NCBI GenBank assembly: GCA_032119475.1
Contig: JAUMCA010000049.1
Span: forward strand, 1-10,808
DNA: 10,808 nucleotides
Direction: 5' to 3'
Origin: F1-60-MAGs149 sp032119475
Lineage (GTDB): Bacteria; Actinomycetota; Thermoleophilia; Gaiellales; F1-60-MAGs149
The notes under the pieces were generated by a model. It searched no databases. It was not told the DNA's origin and saw only the letters and a list, made by a program, of their open reading frames with translations. Positions 1-6,823 of this stretch are shown piece by piece (position 1 is the first letter of the stretch; every line of letters starts with the position of its first letter). The position numbers and the translations under genes are program-made.

Positions 1-2
1 GC

Positions 3-479
3 TCGCCCGAGTTCATGGCGGGCGAGACGTGCGCGGGCCTCGTCGAGGGCGCGTGGGCGGACGCCTGCGCGGCGCTCGCCGACGAGCCGGCGAACGCCGC
101 CCCGACCGCAGCGGGCGCCACGACGATCCCCCGCCAGATCGTGGCCGAGGTCGACGGGCGCCGCTACGACGTCGTGCTCCGCCTTCCCGCCTCCGGCGCG
201 GCCGAGGAGGCCAGCGAGCGCATCCGCGCGCGCCAGTCCGGTACCGCCGGCGGCGCCGCCGAAGGCGCGGTCGTCTCCCCGATGCAGGGGACGCTGCTCG
301 CGCTCGAGGTCGCCGAGGGCGACCAGATCGAGGCGGGTGCGGTGATCGCGGTCGTCGAGGCGATGAAGATGGAGAACGAGGTCGTCGCCCCGCACGGCGG
401 CGTGGTGGCCGCCGTCCACGTGCAGCCGGGCAATGCCGTGCAGGCGGGTCAGGCGCTGGTCGAGCTCACGGAGGGCTAG
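3..479 (+). CDS. Biotin-dependent acyl-CoA carboxylase alpha subunit (biotin carboxylase + BCCP), C-terminal part
   Basis: The gene enters from the left edge; the frame is open from base 3 and ends with TAG at 477-479. The first visible residues (SPEFMAGET followed by GLVE) match the end of the biotin carboxylase C-terminal domain. A short Ala/Pro-rich linker, a segment with EVDGRRYDV, and then a complete biotin carboxyl carrier domain follow. The carrier domain carries the biotinylation motif EAMKMEN, with the acceptor lysine codon at 366-368. Family knowledge: such subunits carboxylate biotin with ATP and bicarbonate, and a partner carboxyltransferase passes the group to acetyl-, propionyl- or methylcrotonyl-CoA. 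The substrate cannot be told from this fragment. The carboxyltransferase subunit is not in the window. An internal ATG at 15 is not the real start. The downstream GntR gene and ETF-QO suggest acyl-CoA or amino-acid catabolism, but that is inference. Confidence 0.93.
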   Translation, partial: SPEFMAGETCAGLVEGAWADACAALADEPANAAPTAAGATTIPRQIVAEVDGRRYDVVLRLPASGAAEEASERIRARQSGTAGGAAEGAVVSPMQGTLLALEVAEGDQIEAGAVIAVVEAMKMENEVVAPHGGVVAAVHVQPGNAVQAGQALVELTEG

Positions 480-544
480 CCGGTTCGTCCACCGGCCCGG
501 TCGACGCGGTCAAAACGCCGCCGGCCGCCGGCCTGACGGGTCTC

Positions 545-578
545 CTCCTTGGAGCATGACTACCCGCTTGGGTAGCAT
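545..578 (+). promoter_or_regulatory. Promoter of the GntR gene with overlapping palindromic operator
   Basis: A -10-like TAGCAT (573-578) lies exactly 6 nt before the ATG at 585, and a weak -35-like TTGGAG (549-554) is 18 nt upstream of it. Transcription would then begin at or next to the start codon, giving a leaderless mRNA; no Shine-Dalgarno is visible. Two palindromes sit on the promoter: CTCC-TT-GGAG (545-554) over the -35, and CTACCC-GCTT-GGGTAG (560-575) in the spacer and over the first bases of the -10. That is a typical position for a repressor site, so autoregulation by the adjacent GntR protein is the simplest reading. The boxes and palindromes are seen directly; the function is inferred. 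Confidence 0.5.
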
Positions 579-584
579 CCCCGC

Positions 585-1331
585 ATGGCGGAGCGGGATA
601 CCACGACCTGGGACGACGAGCCGGTCTACGTGCGCGACGCCGTGTTCGAGCCGATCGACACGCCGACCGCCGTCGACGAGGTCGCCCGGCGCATCCGCCA
701 GGCGATCGTCTTGGGCGTGCTCCGCGACGGCGACCGCCTGCCCGCCGAGACGGAGCTCGCCAAGCGGATCGGCGTCGGCGTCATGACCGTCCGGGCGGCG
801 CTGTCCGAGCTCCGCGCCGACGGACTGCTCGAGACGCACCGCGGTCGCCTCGGCGGATCCTTCGTCGCCTCGAGCGACAAGGCGTTCACCTCCGGCGTGG
901 CCGCCAGCGACCCGCAGTCGTTCCGCAACCTCGCGGAGATGCTCGGGGGGCTGGAGGCGCACGCCGCACTGCTCGCCGCCGAGCGCGCGACGGACGAGGA
1001 GGTCGACATCCTCGCCGACCTCACCGACGAGCTCGGCGTGCCGCACAAGGCCAGCGAGATCGGCGTGCTGAACAACCGGTTCCACCTCACGATCGCCGCG
1101 GCGTCGGGCAACCGCCTGCTCGTGTCCGAGATCAGCCAGCGGCGCGCGGAGCTGTACGCAGCGGCCTTCGCGGTGGCGTCGGTCCGGCTCCCCGTCGACG
1201 ACGACGGAGCCACCGCGCACGTCGAGATCGTGGGGGCATTGCGCAGCCGCGACGGGGTCGCGGCAGCCGACGCGATGTGGCGCCATCACGCCACGACACT
1301 CGACGTCGTACTCGGCGCGGCGCAGCGCTAG
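585..1331 (+). CDS. GntR-family transcriptional regulator with FCD effector domain (FadR subfamily)
   Basis: 248 aa, normal for the FadR/FCD group. Residues 28-95 form the winged helix-turn-helix, with the typical AETELAKRIGVGVMTVRAAL recognition region and the wing GLLETHRGRLGGSFV. Residues from about 112 to 243 are the all-helical FCD ligand domain. Histidines H167 (NNRFH), H212 (AHVEI) and H234/H235 (MWRHH) sit where FCD proteins place their metal-binding histidines. The usual aspartate of the D-x-x-F-H motif is Asn163 here, so metal binding may be altered. These proteins are normally repressors that release DNA on binding a small carboxylic acid or acyl-CoA. Being between a biotin carboxylase gene and ETF-QO, it may control acyl-CoA or amino-acid oxidation; the ligand is unknown. 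The start is fixed by a TANNNT box 6 nt upstream. Confidence 0.92.
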   Translation: MAERDTTTWDDEPVYVRDAVFEPIDTPTAVDEVARRIRQAIVLGVLRDGDRLPAETELAKRIGVGVMTVRAALSELRADGLLETHRGRLGGSFVASSDKAFTSGVAASDPQSFRNLAEMLGGLEAHAALLAAERATDEEVDILADLTDELGVPHKASEIGVLNNRFHLTIAAASGNRLLVSEISQRRAELYAAAFAVASVRLPVDDDGATAHVEIVGALRSRDGVAAADAMWRHHATTLDVVLGAAQR

Positions 1332-1350
1332 CCCCTCCCGCGCACCGCGC

Positions 1351-1356
1351 TATGGT
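1351..1356 (+). promoter_or_regulatory. Putative -10 box for the ETF-QO gene, near-leaderless
   Basis: TATGGT lies 9 nt before the ATG at 1366, in the 34-nt gap after the GntR stop. No Shine-Dalgarno precedes the ATG and no convincing -35 is visible. Transcription would start within about 0-3 nt of the start codon. This suggests ETF-QO is not solely transcribed from the GntR promoter. Confidence 0.35.
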
Positions 1357-1365
1357 GCCGGGCAA

Positions 1366-3069
1366 ATGCCTACGTTCCCCAGTGATTATCCGCCGCCGTA
1401 CGACCCGGCCTCTGCGGTCGACGCGCCCAACGCGCCGATCGATCTGCAGATCCCGGCCGGCGTCGCGATCGTCGGGGGCGGCGCGGCGGGACTCGCCTGC
1501 GCCGTCAAGCTCGGACAGCTGCTCCAGGACGATCCGGAGACGCTCGAGCGCCTCGGCGAGGTGCCCATCGTCGTCGTCGAGAAGGGGAAGGCGGTCGGCT
1601 CGCACTCCCTGTCGGGCGCGATGGTCAACCCCGGTCCGCTGCGCGAGCTGTTCCCGGACCTGAAGGACGAGGACCTGCCGACCTTCGGAGCCGTCGACAA
1701 GGAGTCGGTGTACTTCCTGACCTCGGAGAAGCGGCACATCCGCCTGCCGACGCCGCCGGAGTTCAAGAACCACGGCAACCACGCGCTGTCGCTCTCCACG
1801 CTCAACCGCTGGCTCGCCGAGCGGGCCGAGGAGCTCGGCGCCTACGTGCTGCCGGAGACGGACGCGCAGACGCTGCTCGTGGAGGACGGCGTCGTCCGCG
1901 GGATCCGCACCGGCGTCAAGGGCCTCGACAAGGACGGCAACGAGAAGCCCGGTGCCGCGCCCGCCACCGAGGTGCTCGCACAGGTCACCGTGCTCGCCGA
2001 GGGCGCGCAGGGCAAACTCCGCGAGGCCGCTCTCACGCACTTCGAGGTCGGCAGCCCGTACCCGCAGATCTACGCGCTCGGCGTGAAGGAGCTGTGGAAG
2101 GTCGCGAAGCCGCTCGACCGCATCATCCACACGCTCGGCTGGCCGCTGCGCGGCGCGGGGCGCTACCGCGAGTTCGGCGGGTCGTGGATCTACCCGATGG
2201 GGCCCGAGCACGTGTCCATCGGCCTCGTCGTGGGGCTGGACTGGGCCGACTCCTCGCTCAGCGTCCACGACCTCCTGCAGGAGCTGAAGCTGCACCCGCT
2301 GGTGCGCCGGATCCTCGAGGGCGGCGAGCGCGTCGAGTGGGGCGCGAAGATCATCCCCGAGGGCGGCTGGTACGCCCTGCCGGATCGGCTCGACCTGCCC
2401 GGCGCGCTGCTGGTCGGCGACTCGGCCGGCCTGGTCAACGTCCCGCGCCTCAAGGGCGTGCACTACGCGATCCAGTCGGGCATCATCGCCGCGCAGACGA
2501 TCCATGCGGCCCTGCGGGCCGGCTTCGACGTCACGCAGCCCGGTGCGCTCGCGGCGTACGACAGCGGGGTCAAGCAGGGCCAGATCGGCAAGGACCTGCA
2601 CCAGGTCCGCAACATGCGCCAGATGTTCCAGGACGGCCTCGTCCTGGGCGGGGCGAAGGTGCCGCTGATCACGGCCAGCAAGGGCAAGGTGCCGCCGAAG
2701 GCCAAGCCGTTCGAGGCGGACGCCGAGCACACGGTGTACGACTGCGGCAGCCGCTACTCCGAGCCCGACGGCGCGTACACCTTCGACAAGCTCTCCAGCG
2801 TCTTCCTGTCGGGCAACAAGACCCGCGACGACCAGCCGAACCACATCCGGATCAAGGCGGGGCGGCTGCCGAAGGAGCTCGCGCAGACGTGGGTCAACAT
2901 GTGCCCCGCGCAGGTGTACGAGATCGTCGACGGGTCCGAGACGGACGACGGCATGGTGCGCGTGCACATGGCGCCGTCCAACTGCGTCCAGTGCGGCGCG
3001 ATCACGGCCAAGGGCGGCCGCTTCACGCCGCCCGAGGGCGGCAGCGGACCCGAATACCAGCGGATGTAG
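1366..3069 (+). CDS. Electron-transfer flavoprotein:quinone oxidoreductase (ETF-QO)
   Basis: 567 aa, the usual size for single-chain bacterial and mitochondrial ETF-QO. The FAD-binding Rossmann motif GGGAAG is at residues 37-42, after a 30-residue Pro-rich N-terminal extension. The middle carries family blocks such as SLSGAMVNP, GAGRYREFGGSWIYP and the FAD-contact block LLVGDSAGLVNVPRLKGVHYA. The C-terminal ferredoxin-like domain starts near residue 480. ETF-QO takes electrons from reduced ETF and passes them to membrane quinone, draining acyl-CoA dehydrogenases. Three cluster cysteines are present: C513 (CPAQVYE), C540 and C543 (NCVQC). The fourth, normally the last of CxxCxxC, is Ile546. 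The reading frame around it is clean, so it is not a frameshift. The gene lies 19 nt upstream of sucC and may be cotranscribed with it. Confidence 0.95.
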   Translation: MPTFPSDYPPPYDPASAVDAPNAPIDLQIPAGVAIVGGGAAGLACAVKLGQLLQDDPETLERLGEVPIVVVEKGKAVGSHSLSGAMVNPGPLRELFPDLKDEDLPTFGAVDKESVYFLTSEKRHIRLPTPPEFKNHGNHALSLSTLNRWLAERAEELGAYVLPETDAQTLLVEDGVVRGIRTGVKGLDKDGNEKPGAAPATEVLAQVTVLAEGAQGKLREAALTHFEVGSPYPQIYALGVKELWKVAKPLDRIIHTLGWPLRGAGRYREFGGSWIYPMGPEHVSIGLVVGLDWADSSLSVHDLLQELKLHPLVRRILEGGERVEWGAKIIPEGGWYALPDRLDLPGALLVGDSAGLVNVPRLKGVHYAIQSGIIAAQTIHAALRAGFDVTQPGALAAYDSGVKQGQIGKDLHQVRNMRQMFQDGLVLGGAKVPLITASKGKVPPKAKPFEADAEHTVYDCGSRYSEPDGAYTFDKLSSVFLSGNKTRDDQPNHIRIKAGRLPKELAQTWVNMCPAQVYEIVDGSETDDGMVRVHMAPSNCVQCGAITAKGGRFTPPEGGSGPEYQRM

Positions 3070-3088
3070 GAACGGCGGGGAGGACCGC

Positions 3089-4237
3089 GTGGATCTGTAC
3101 GAGCATCAGGGCAAGGAGCTGTTCGCGAAGGCGGGGATCCCCGTCGCGCGCGGCCAGGTCGCCTACACGGTGGACGAGGCCCGCGCGGCCGCGACCGCCA
3201 TCGGCGGCCGCGTGGTCGTCAAGAGCCAGGTCCTGACGGGCGGACGCGGCAAGGCCGGCGGCGTGAAGGTCGTCGACGGTCCCGACGCCGCGGCCGACGC
3301 GGCCGAGGCGATCATCGGCCTCGACATCAACGGCCACGTCACCCGGCGGCTGTGGATCGAGGAGGCCGTCGCGATCGCGAAGGAGTACTACTACTCGATC
3401 GCGTTCGATCGCGCGGCGAAGATGCCGCTGCTGATGCTGACCACGATGGGTGGGATGGACGTCGAGGCGGTCGCGGAGCACCATCCCGACAAGCTGGCCC
3501 GGCTCCATGTCGACCCCGCCATCGGCTACCGCGGTTTCCACGGCCAGCGGCTGATGAGCGCCGCCGGGGTGCCCGTCGAGGAGCGCAAGGCGCTCGCTCC
3601 GATCCTGCAGACGCTGTACGGCGTGTTCGACGCCGAGGACGCGATGCTGGTCGAGGTCAACCCGCTCGTGATCCTCGAGGACGGCGCGTTCCTCGCGGCC
3701 GACGCCAAGGTGACGATCGACGACAACGCGCTGTTCCGCCACCCGGACGTCGAGGCGATGCGCGACCTCGCCGCCGCGGACCCGCAGGAGCAGGCCGCGC
3801 GCGAGGCCGACCTCGCGTACGTGAAGCTCGACGGCGACGTCGGCATCCTCGGCAACGGCGCCGGTCTCGTGATGAGCACCGTCGACGTGATCGCGCAGGT
3901 GGGCGGGCGCCCGGCGAACTTCTGCGACGTCGGCGGTGGCGCGAGCGCGGAGAAGATCGCCACGGCGCTCGGCATCGTGCTCAGCGACGCGAAGGTCAAG
4001 TCCGTGCTGTTCAACATCTTCGGCGGGATCACCCGCGGCGACGAGGTCGCCAAGGGCCTGCTCGGCGCGCTCGAGCAGACGACCATCACGGCGCCGATCG
4101 TCGTGCGCCTCGACGGCACGAACGCCGAGGAGGGTCGCGCGCTGCTCGAGGCTGCGAACCGCCCGGAGATCACGGTGGAGAAGACGATGCTGGACGCCGC
4201 CACGGCGGCCGTCCGGATGGCGGGGGAGGCGGCCTGA
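3089..4237 (+). CDS. sucC: Succinyl-CoA ligase (ADP/GDP-forming) subunit beta
   Basis: 382 aa, full length for bacterial SucC. The start is GTG, supported by a strong Shine-Dalgarno GGAGG (3079-3083) 5 nt upstream and by the family N-terminus DLYEHQGKELFAKAGIPV. The ATP-grasp domain covers roughly residues 1-235, with the nucleotide-binding strand VVVKSQVLTGGRGKAGGVK and the Mg-binding block VEVNPLVI. The C-terminal CoA-ligase domain contains NGAGLVMST, FCDVGGGAS and NIFGGITRGDEVAKG. With SucD it makes the enzyme that interconverts succinyl-CoA plus ADP (or GDP) with succinate plus ATP (or GTP) in the TCA cycle. I cannot assign the nucleotide preference by eye. Its stop TGA overlaps the ATG of sucD (TGATG), so the two are translationally coupled. 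Confidence 0.96.
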   Translation: MDLYEHQGKELFAKAGIPVARGQVAYTVDEARAAATAIGGRVVVKSQVLTGGRGKAGGVKVVDGPDAAADAAEAIIGLDINGHVTRRLWIEEAVAIAKEYYYSIAFDRAAKMPLLMLTTMGGMDVEAVAEHHPDKLARLHVDPAIGYRGFHGQRLMSAAGVPVEERKALAPILQTLYGVFDAEDAMLVEVNPLVILEDGAFLAADAKVTIDDNALFRHPDVEAMRDLAAADPQEQAAREADLAYVKLDGDVGILGNGAGLVMSTVDVIAQVGGRPANFCDVGGGASAEKIATALGIVLSDAKVKSVLFNIFGGITRGDEVAKGLLGALEQTTITAPIVVRLDGTNAEEGRALLEAANRPEITVEKTMLDAATAAVRMAGEAA

Positions 4238-5106
4238 TGGCGGTCATCGCGACCAAGGACACGCGCCTCGTGGTGCAGGGCATCACCGGCCGGGAGGGCA
4301 CGTTCCACGCCCTCCGCAACCGGGACTACGGCACGAACGTCGTGGCCGGCGTCACGCCGGGCCGTGCCGGGCAGGACGTCGAGGGCATCCCGGTCTTCGA
4401 CTCCGTCGCGGACGCGGTCGACCGGGCCGGCGCGAACACGTCGCTCGTGATCGTCCCGCCGCGGTTCGCCGCCGAGGCGATCCTCGAGGCGGCCGACGCC
4501 GGCGTCGAGCAGATCGTCTGCATCACCGAGGGCATCCCGGCCCACGACATGCTCGAGGTCTACCACTACCTGCGCCCGCGCGGCATCCGCCTGCTCGGCC
4601 CGAACTGCCCGGGCGCGCTGTCGCCCGGCATCGCCAACATCGGGATCATCCCGGCGGCGGTCTTCTCGCCCGGCCCGGTGGGTCTCGTGTCCCGCTCGGG
4701 CACGCTGACGTACCAGATCGGCGGCGAGCTGGCGGCCGCGGGCCTCGGCAACTCCACCATCATCGGCATCGGCGGCGACCCCGTCATCGGGACGTCGTTC
4801 ATCGACGCCCTGGACCTCTTCGAGGCGGATCCGGAGACCGAGTTCATCGTGATGGTCGGCGAGATCGGCGGGTCGGACGAGGAGGCGGCGGCCGAGGTCA
4901 TCGCCGAGCGGATCACGAAGCCGGTCGTCGCCTACATCGCCGGCTTCGAGGCCCCGCCCGGGAAGACGATGGGCCACGCCGGCGCCATCATCTCCGGCTC
5001 GTCGGGGACCGCGGCGGCGAAGAAGGCCGCGCTCGAGGCGAAGGGCGTGCCGGTCGGGACGAACCCGACCGAGGCCGCGGCGCTGGTCGTCGAGCGGATC
5101 GGGTAG
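4237..5106 (+). CDS. sucD: Succinyl-CoA ligase subunit alpha
   Basis: 289 aa, full length. The ATG shares one base with the sucC stop and has a good Shine-Dalgarno GGAGG at 4225-4229, inside the end of sucC. The N-terminal CoA-binding Rossmann domain contains VVQGITGREGTFH. The middle carries ITEGIPAHDML and LLGPNCPGALSPG. The ligase part contains SRSGTLTYQI, GIGGDPVIGTSF and the catalytic GKTMGHAGAIISG loop. In that loop His247 (codon 4975-4977) is the residue that becomes phosphorylated during the reaction. This subunit binds CoA and forms the active site with SucC. The frame ends with TAG. A small GC-rich hairpin follows. Confidence 0.97.
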   Translation: MAVIATKDTRLVVQGITGREGTFHALRNRDYGTNVVAGVTPGRAGQDVEGIPVFDSVADAVDRAGANTSLVIVPPRFAAEAILEAADAGVEQIVCITEGIPAHDMLEVYHYLRPRGIRLLGPNCPGALSPGIANIGIIPAAVFSPGPVGLVSRSGTLTYQIGGELAAAGLGNSTIIGIGGDPVIGTSFIDALDLFEADPETEFIVMVGEIGGSDEEAAAEVIAERITKPVVAYIAGFEAPPGKTMGHAGAIISGSSGTAAAKKAALEAKGVPVGTNPTEAAALVVERIG

Positions 5107-5111
5107 CGCGG

Positions 5112-5128
5112 GAGGGGCCGACCCCCTC
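5112..5128 (+). terminator. Hairpin after sucD, possible weak terminator
   Basis: GAGGGG (5112-5117) pairs with CCCCTC (5123-5128) around a 5-nt loop, beginning 6 nt after the sucD stop. No T-run follows, so it is not a classical intrinsic terminator. It could help Rho-dependent ending or RNA stability. Confidence 0.3.
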
Positions 5129-5166
5129 AACCCGTCATCGTCAGCGCACCGCCGCCCACGCCTTCG

Positions 5167-5172
5167 TAGACT
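5167..5172 (+). promoter_or_regulatory. Putative -10 box for the aminotransferase gene, leaderless
   Basis: TAGACT lies exactly 6 nt before the ATG at 5179, the same geometry as the GntR gene. There is no Shine-Dalgarno and no clear -35. It supports both the chosen start codon and a separate transcript from sucCD. Confidence 0.4.
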
Positions 5173-5178
5173 CCCGGC

Positions 5179-6255
5179 ATGGCCACCATCTCCTTCGCCC
5201 GCGGCGTTCCGTCCGCCGATCTCCTTCCCGTCGCCGAGCTGCAGGCGGCCATCCAGCGCGCGATGGAGAACGACGCGACCGGGATGCTGCTGTACGGCGA
5301 TCCGATGGGCTACATGCCGCTGCGCACGTGGGTCGGCGAGCGCTGGGGCCAGGATCCCGCCGGCGTGTTCATCACCAACGGCTCGCTGCAGGGCTTCGCG
5401 CTCCTCGCGGAGATGCTGTTCGCCGGCTCCGGCGGCCGTGCCGTCGTCGAGGCGCCGACCTACGACCGCACGATCCTCACCCTCAAGCGCTTCGGCGCCA
5501 CCGTCGAGGCCTATCCGCTGACGGAGGACGGGATCGACGTCGACGCGCTCGAGGCCGGCATCGCGGCTGGGCGCGTCCCGGGGCTCGTCTACATCATCCC
5601 GAACTTCCAGAACCCCGCCGGGAACGTCACGACGCTGGCCGTCCGCCAGCGCCTCGTGGACCTCGCCGCGCAGCACGGCTTCTGGATCTACGAGGACGAC
5701 CCGTACGGCGACCTCCGCTTCTCCGGCGACGACGTCCCGCGGATGTTCGACCTCGATACGGCCGGTCGCGTCATCTACTCGACGTCGTTCACGAAGACCG
5801 TCGCCCCGGGCGTTCGCGCCGGCGTGCTGCTCCTCCCCGAGGAGCTCCGCAAGGGCATGGCCTACATCGCGAACCAGACCTACATCGGCGCGGTGCACTT
5901 CGCCCACGCCGCCGTCGCGGAGTACTGCGCGGCCGGCGACTTCGATCGCGGGCTCGCGCGCGTCAAGCCGCAGCTCGAGCAGCGCAAGGACGCGCTCGTC
6001 GTCGCGCTCGAGGCGCACCTCGGCGACCGCTTCCGCTTCCGCGCCCCGGAGGGCGGCTACTTCCTGTGGGGCCAGCTGGAGGGCGTCGACTGCGACGCGC
6101 TGCTTCCGGTCGCCACCGAGGCCGGTGTCCCCTTCGTCAAGGGCAGCGACTTCTTCGTCGACGGGTCCGGCAAGGACCACCTGCGGCTGGCGTTCTCCGC
6201 GGTTCGCGCCGAGGAGATGGACGAGGGCATCGCCCGCCTGGCGCAGCTCCTCTGA
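5179..6255 (+). CDS. PLP-dependent aminotransferase, class I/II fold (LysN / 2-aminoadipate-type)
   Basis: 358 aa, somewhat shorter than the roughly 390-400 aa common in this group. It has the fold-type I active site. The Schiff-base lysine is K206 in STSFTKTVAPGVRAG. N145 is in PNFQNPAGN, D173 and Y176 are in YEDDPYGDLRF (contacting the pyridine nitrogen and the PLP hydroxyl), and a C-terminal arginine in HLRLAFS probably binds the substrate carboxylate. The sequence most resembles the aminotransferase domains related to MocR regulators and 2-aminoadipate or aromatic/branched-chain transaminases. It has no DNA-binding domain. The exact amino donor cannot be read from sequence. Nearby sucCD and ETF-QO would suit amino-acid breakdown. 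It converges with the LapA-domain gene, with 7 nt between the stops. Confidence 0.9.
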   Translation: MATISFARGVPSADLLPVAELQAAIQRAMENDATGMLLYGDPMGYMPLRTWVGERWGQDPAGVFITNGSLQGFALLAEMLFAGSGGRAVVEAPTYDRTILTLKRFGATVEAYPLTEDGIDVDALEAGIAAGRVPGLVYIIPNFQNPAGNVTTLAVRQRLVDLAAQHGFWIYEDDPYGDLRFSGDDVPRMFDLDTAGRVIYSTSFTKTVAPGVRAGVLLLPEELRKGMAYIANQTYIGAVHFAHAAVAEYCAAGDFDRGLARVKPQLEQRKDALVVALEAHLGDRFRFRAPEGGYFLWGQLEGVDCDALLPVATEAGVPFVKGSDFFVDGSGKDHLRLAFSAVRAEEMDEGIARLAQLL

Positions 6256-6262
6256 GCCGTCC

Positions 6263-6502
6263 TCAGTGCGAGCGGCGCCGGCGCAGCCAGAGCGTGCCGA
6301 CGACGCCGAGGATGAGCCCGAGCAGGACGCTCGCGAGCATCAGCCAGATCAGGGACGTCGTCGTGGAGAAGACGACGAACGACACGTCCACGTGCTGCGT
6401 GTTCAGCAACGCGAACGCCAGGAGGTAGATCAGCGCCGCGGCGAACACCACCAGCAGGACGTAGGGCTTGCGGTCCGGCTTGGGGGAGGGCGAATCGCTC
6501 AC
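6263..6502 (-). CDS. LapA-domain (DUF1049) two-helix membrane protein
   Basis: 79 aa from a GTG start. An in-frame TGA lies a few codons upstream, so the start cannot be far off. A short charged N-terminus (Pro, Lys, Arg) leads to a first transmembrane helix at residues 14-33. The linker NTQHVDVSFVVF is the hallmark of the LapA/DUF1049 family. A second helix runs at about 50-72, ending in a basic RRRRSH tail. In proteobacteria LapA works with LapB in the envelope. In actinobacteria this domain is common, but its role is unclear. No LapB-like gene is in view. The stop codon lies in a small palindrome shared with the converging aminotransferase stop. Confidence 0.85.
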   Translation of the reverse strand: MSDSPSPKPDRKPYVLLVVFAAALIYLLAFALLNTQHVDVSFVVFSTTTSLIWLMLASVLLGLILGVVGTLWLRRRRSH

Positions 6503-6509
6503 GCGTCGT

Positions 6510-6515
6510 AACGTA
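6510..6515 (-). promoter_or_regulatory. Putative -10 box for the LapA-domain gene, leaderless
   Basis: On the minus strand TACGTT lies 7 nt before the GTG start at 6502. No Shine-Dalgarno is seen and no clear -35. Same layout as other first genes in this window. Confidence 0.35.
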
Positions 6516-6542
6516 GGTCACGCGGCCCGCGGGCGCGGCACG

Positions 6543-6728
6543 TCAGGACGCGCGGACGGCGAGCGACGGGGTCGTCGGGCGCTCGATCAACGGCGCCTGG
6601 ACCGGCGGGGTCAGGCCCTCGCGGCGGGCGGGGCGGAAGGTGGCGCAGATCTCGGTGCGAGGCAGCGCGCACAGCTCGTTGACGCGAAAATGGCAGTCCG
6701 AACACGAGCGTGCAGTGGCCAAGCCCAT
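6543..6728 (-). CDS. Small four-cysteine protein, unrecognised family
   Basis: 61 aa. I do not recognise a named family. The cysteines are C9, C12, C20 and C28, spaced C-x2-C-x7-C-x7-C inside CSDCHFRVNELCALPRTEIC. They are followed by a conserved-looking ATFRPA stretch and a Pro/Arg-rich tail. The pattern suggests a single zinc or iron-sulfur site; there is no signal peptide or membrane helix. The start is uncertain. The ATG at 6728 has AGGAG directly against it, too close for normal use. A TTG two codons later (6722) would have AGGAG at 6 nt spacing. A plausible promoter lies upstream (TTGCCG-N17-TAGCGT). It is not a shadow ORF, because no other gene covers this strand or region, but expression is unproven. 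Confidence 0.55.
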   Translation of the reverse strand: MGLATARSCSDCHFRVNELCALPRTEICATFRPARREGLTPPVQAPLIERPTTPSLAVRAS

Positions 6729-6782
6729 CTCCTCTCGGGGTTCGCAGATCCGTCGTGCGGGCCCCTCCCGCGCGGTGAGGGA

Positions 6783-6811
6783 ACGCTATGCGCACACGGG
6801 TACGACGGCAA
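6783..6811 (-). promoter_or_regulatory. Candidate promoter for the small Cys protein
   Basis: On the minus strand TTGCCG (6806-6811) and TAGCGT (6783-6788) are separated by exactly 17 nt. Transcription would start near 6776, leaving a leader of about 48 nt. The leader can form a short GCGGG/CCCGC hairpin before the AGGAG ribosome site. Confidence 0.35.
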
Positions 6812-6823
6812 CGGGTCCGCGGG

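Noticed and set aside
520..532. GCCGG-CCG-CCGGC hairpin after the carboxylase gene as a terminator
   Set aside because: A 5-bp stem with a 3-nt loop and no T-tail is common by chance in GC-rich DNA.
3526..6180. Very long minus-strand open frame (884 codons) opposite sucC, sucD and the aminotransferase
   Set aside because: It is the antisense shadow of GC-rich genes with strong third-position bias; its product is Arg/Asp/Val-rich with no domain, and the opposite strand has clear conserved enzymes.
6252..6266. CTGAG-CCGTC-CTCAG palindrome containing both converging stop codons, as a bidirectional terminator
   Set aside because: Only a 5-bp stem and no T-runs; it follows largely from the two TGA codons facing each other.
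3936..6428. Long plus-strand open frame (830 codons) overlapping sucC, sucD and the aminotransferase
   Set aside because: Arg/Pro-rich frame-shadow translation without recognisable motifs, in the wrong frame relative to three well-identified genes.
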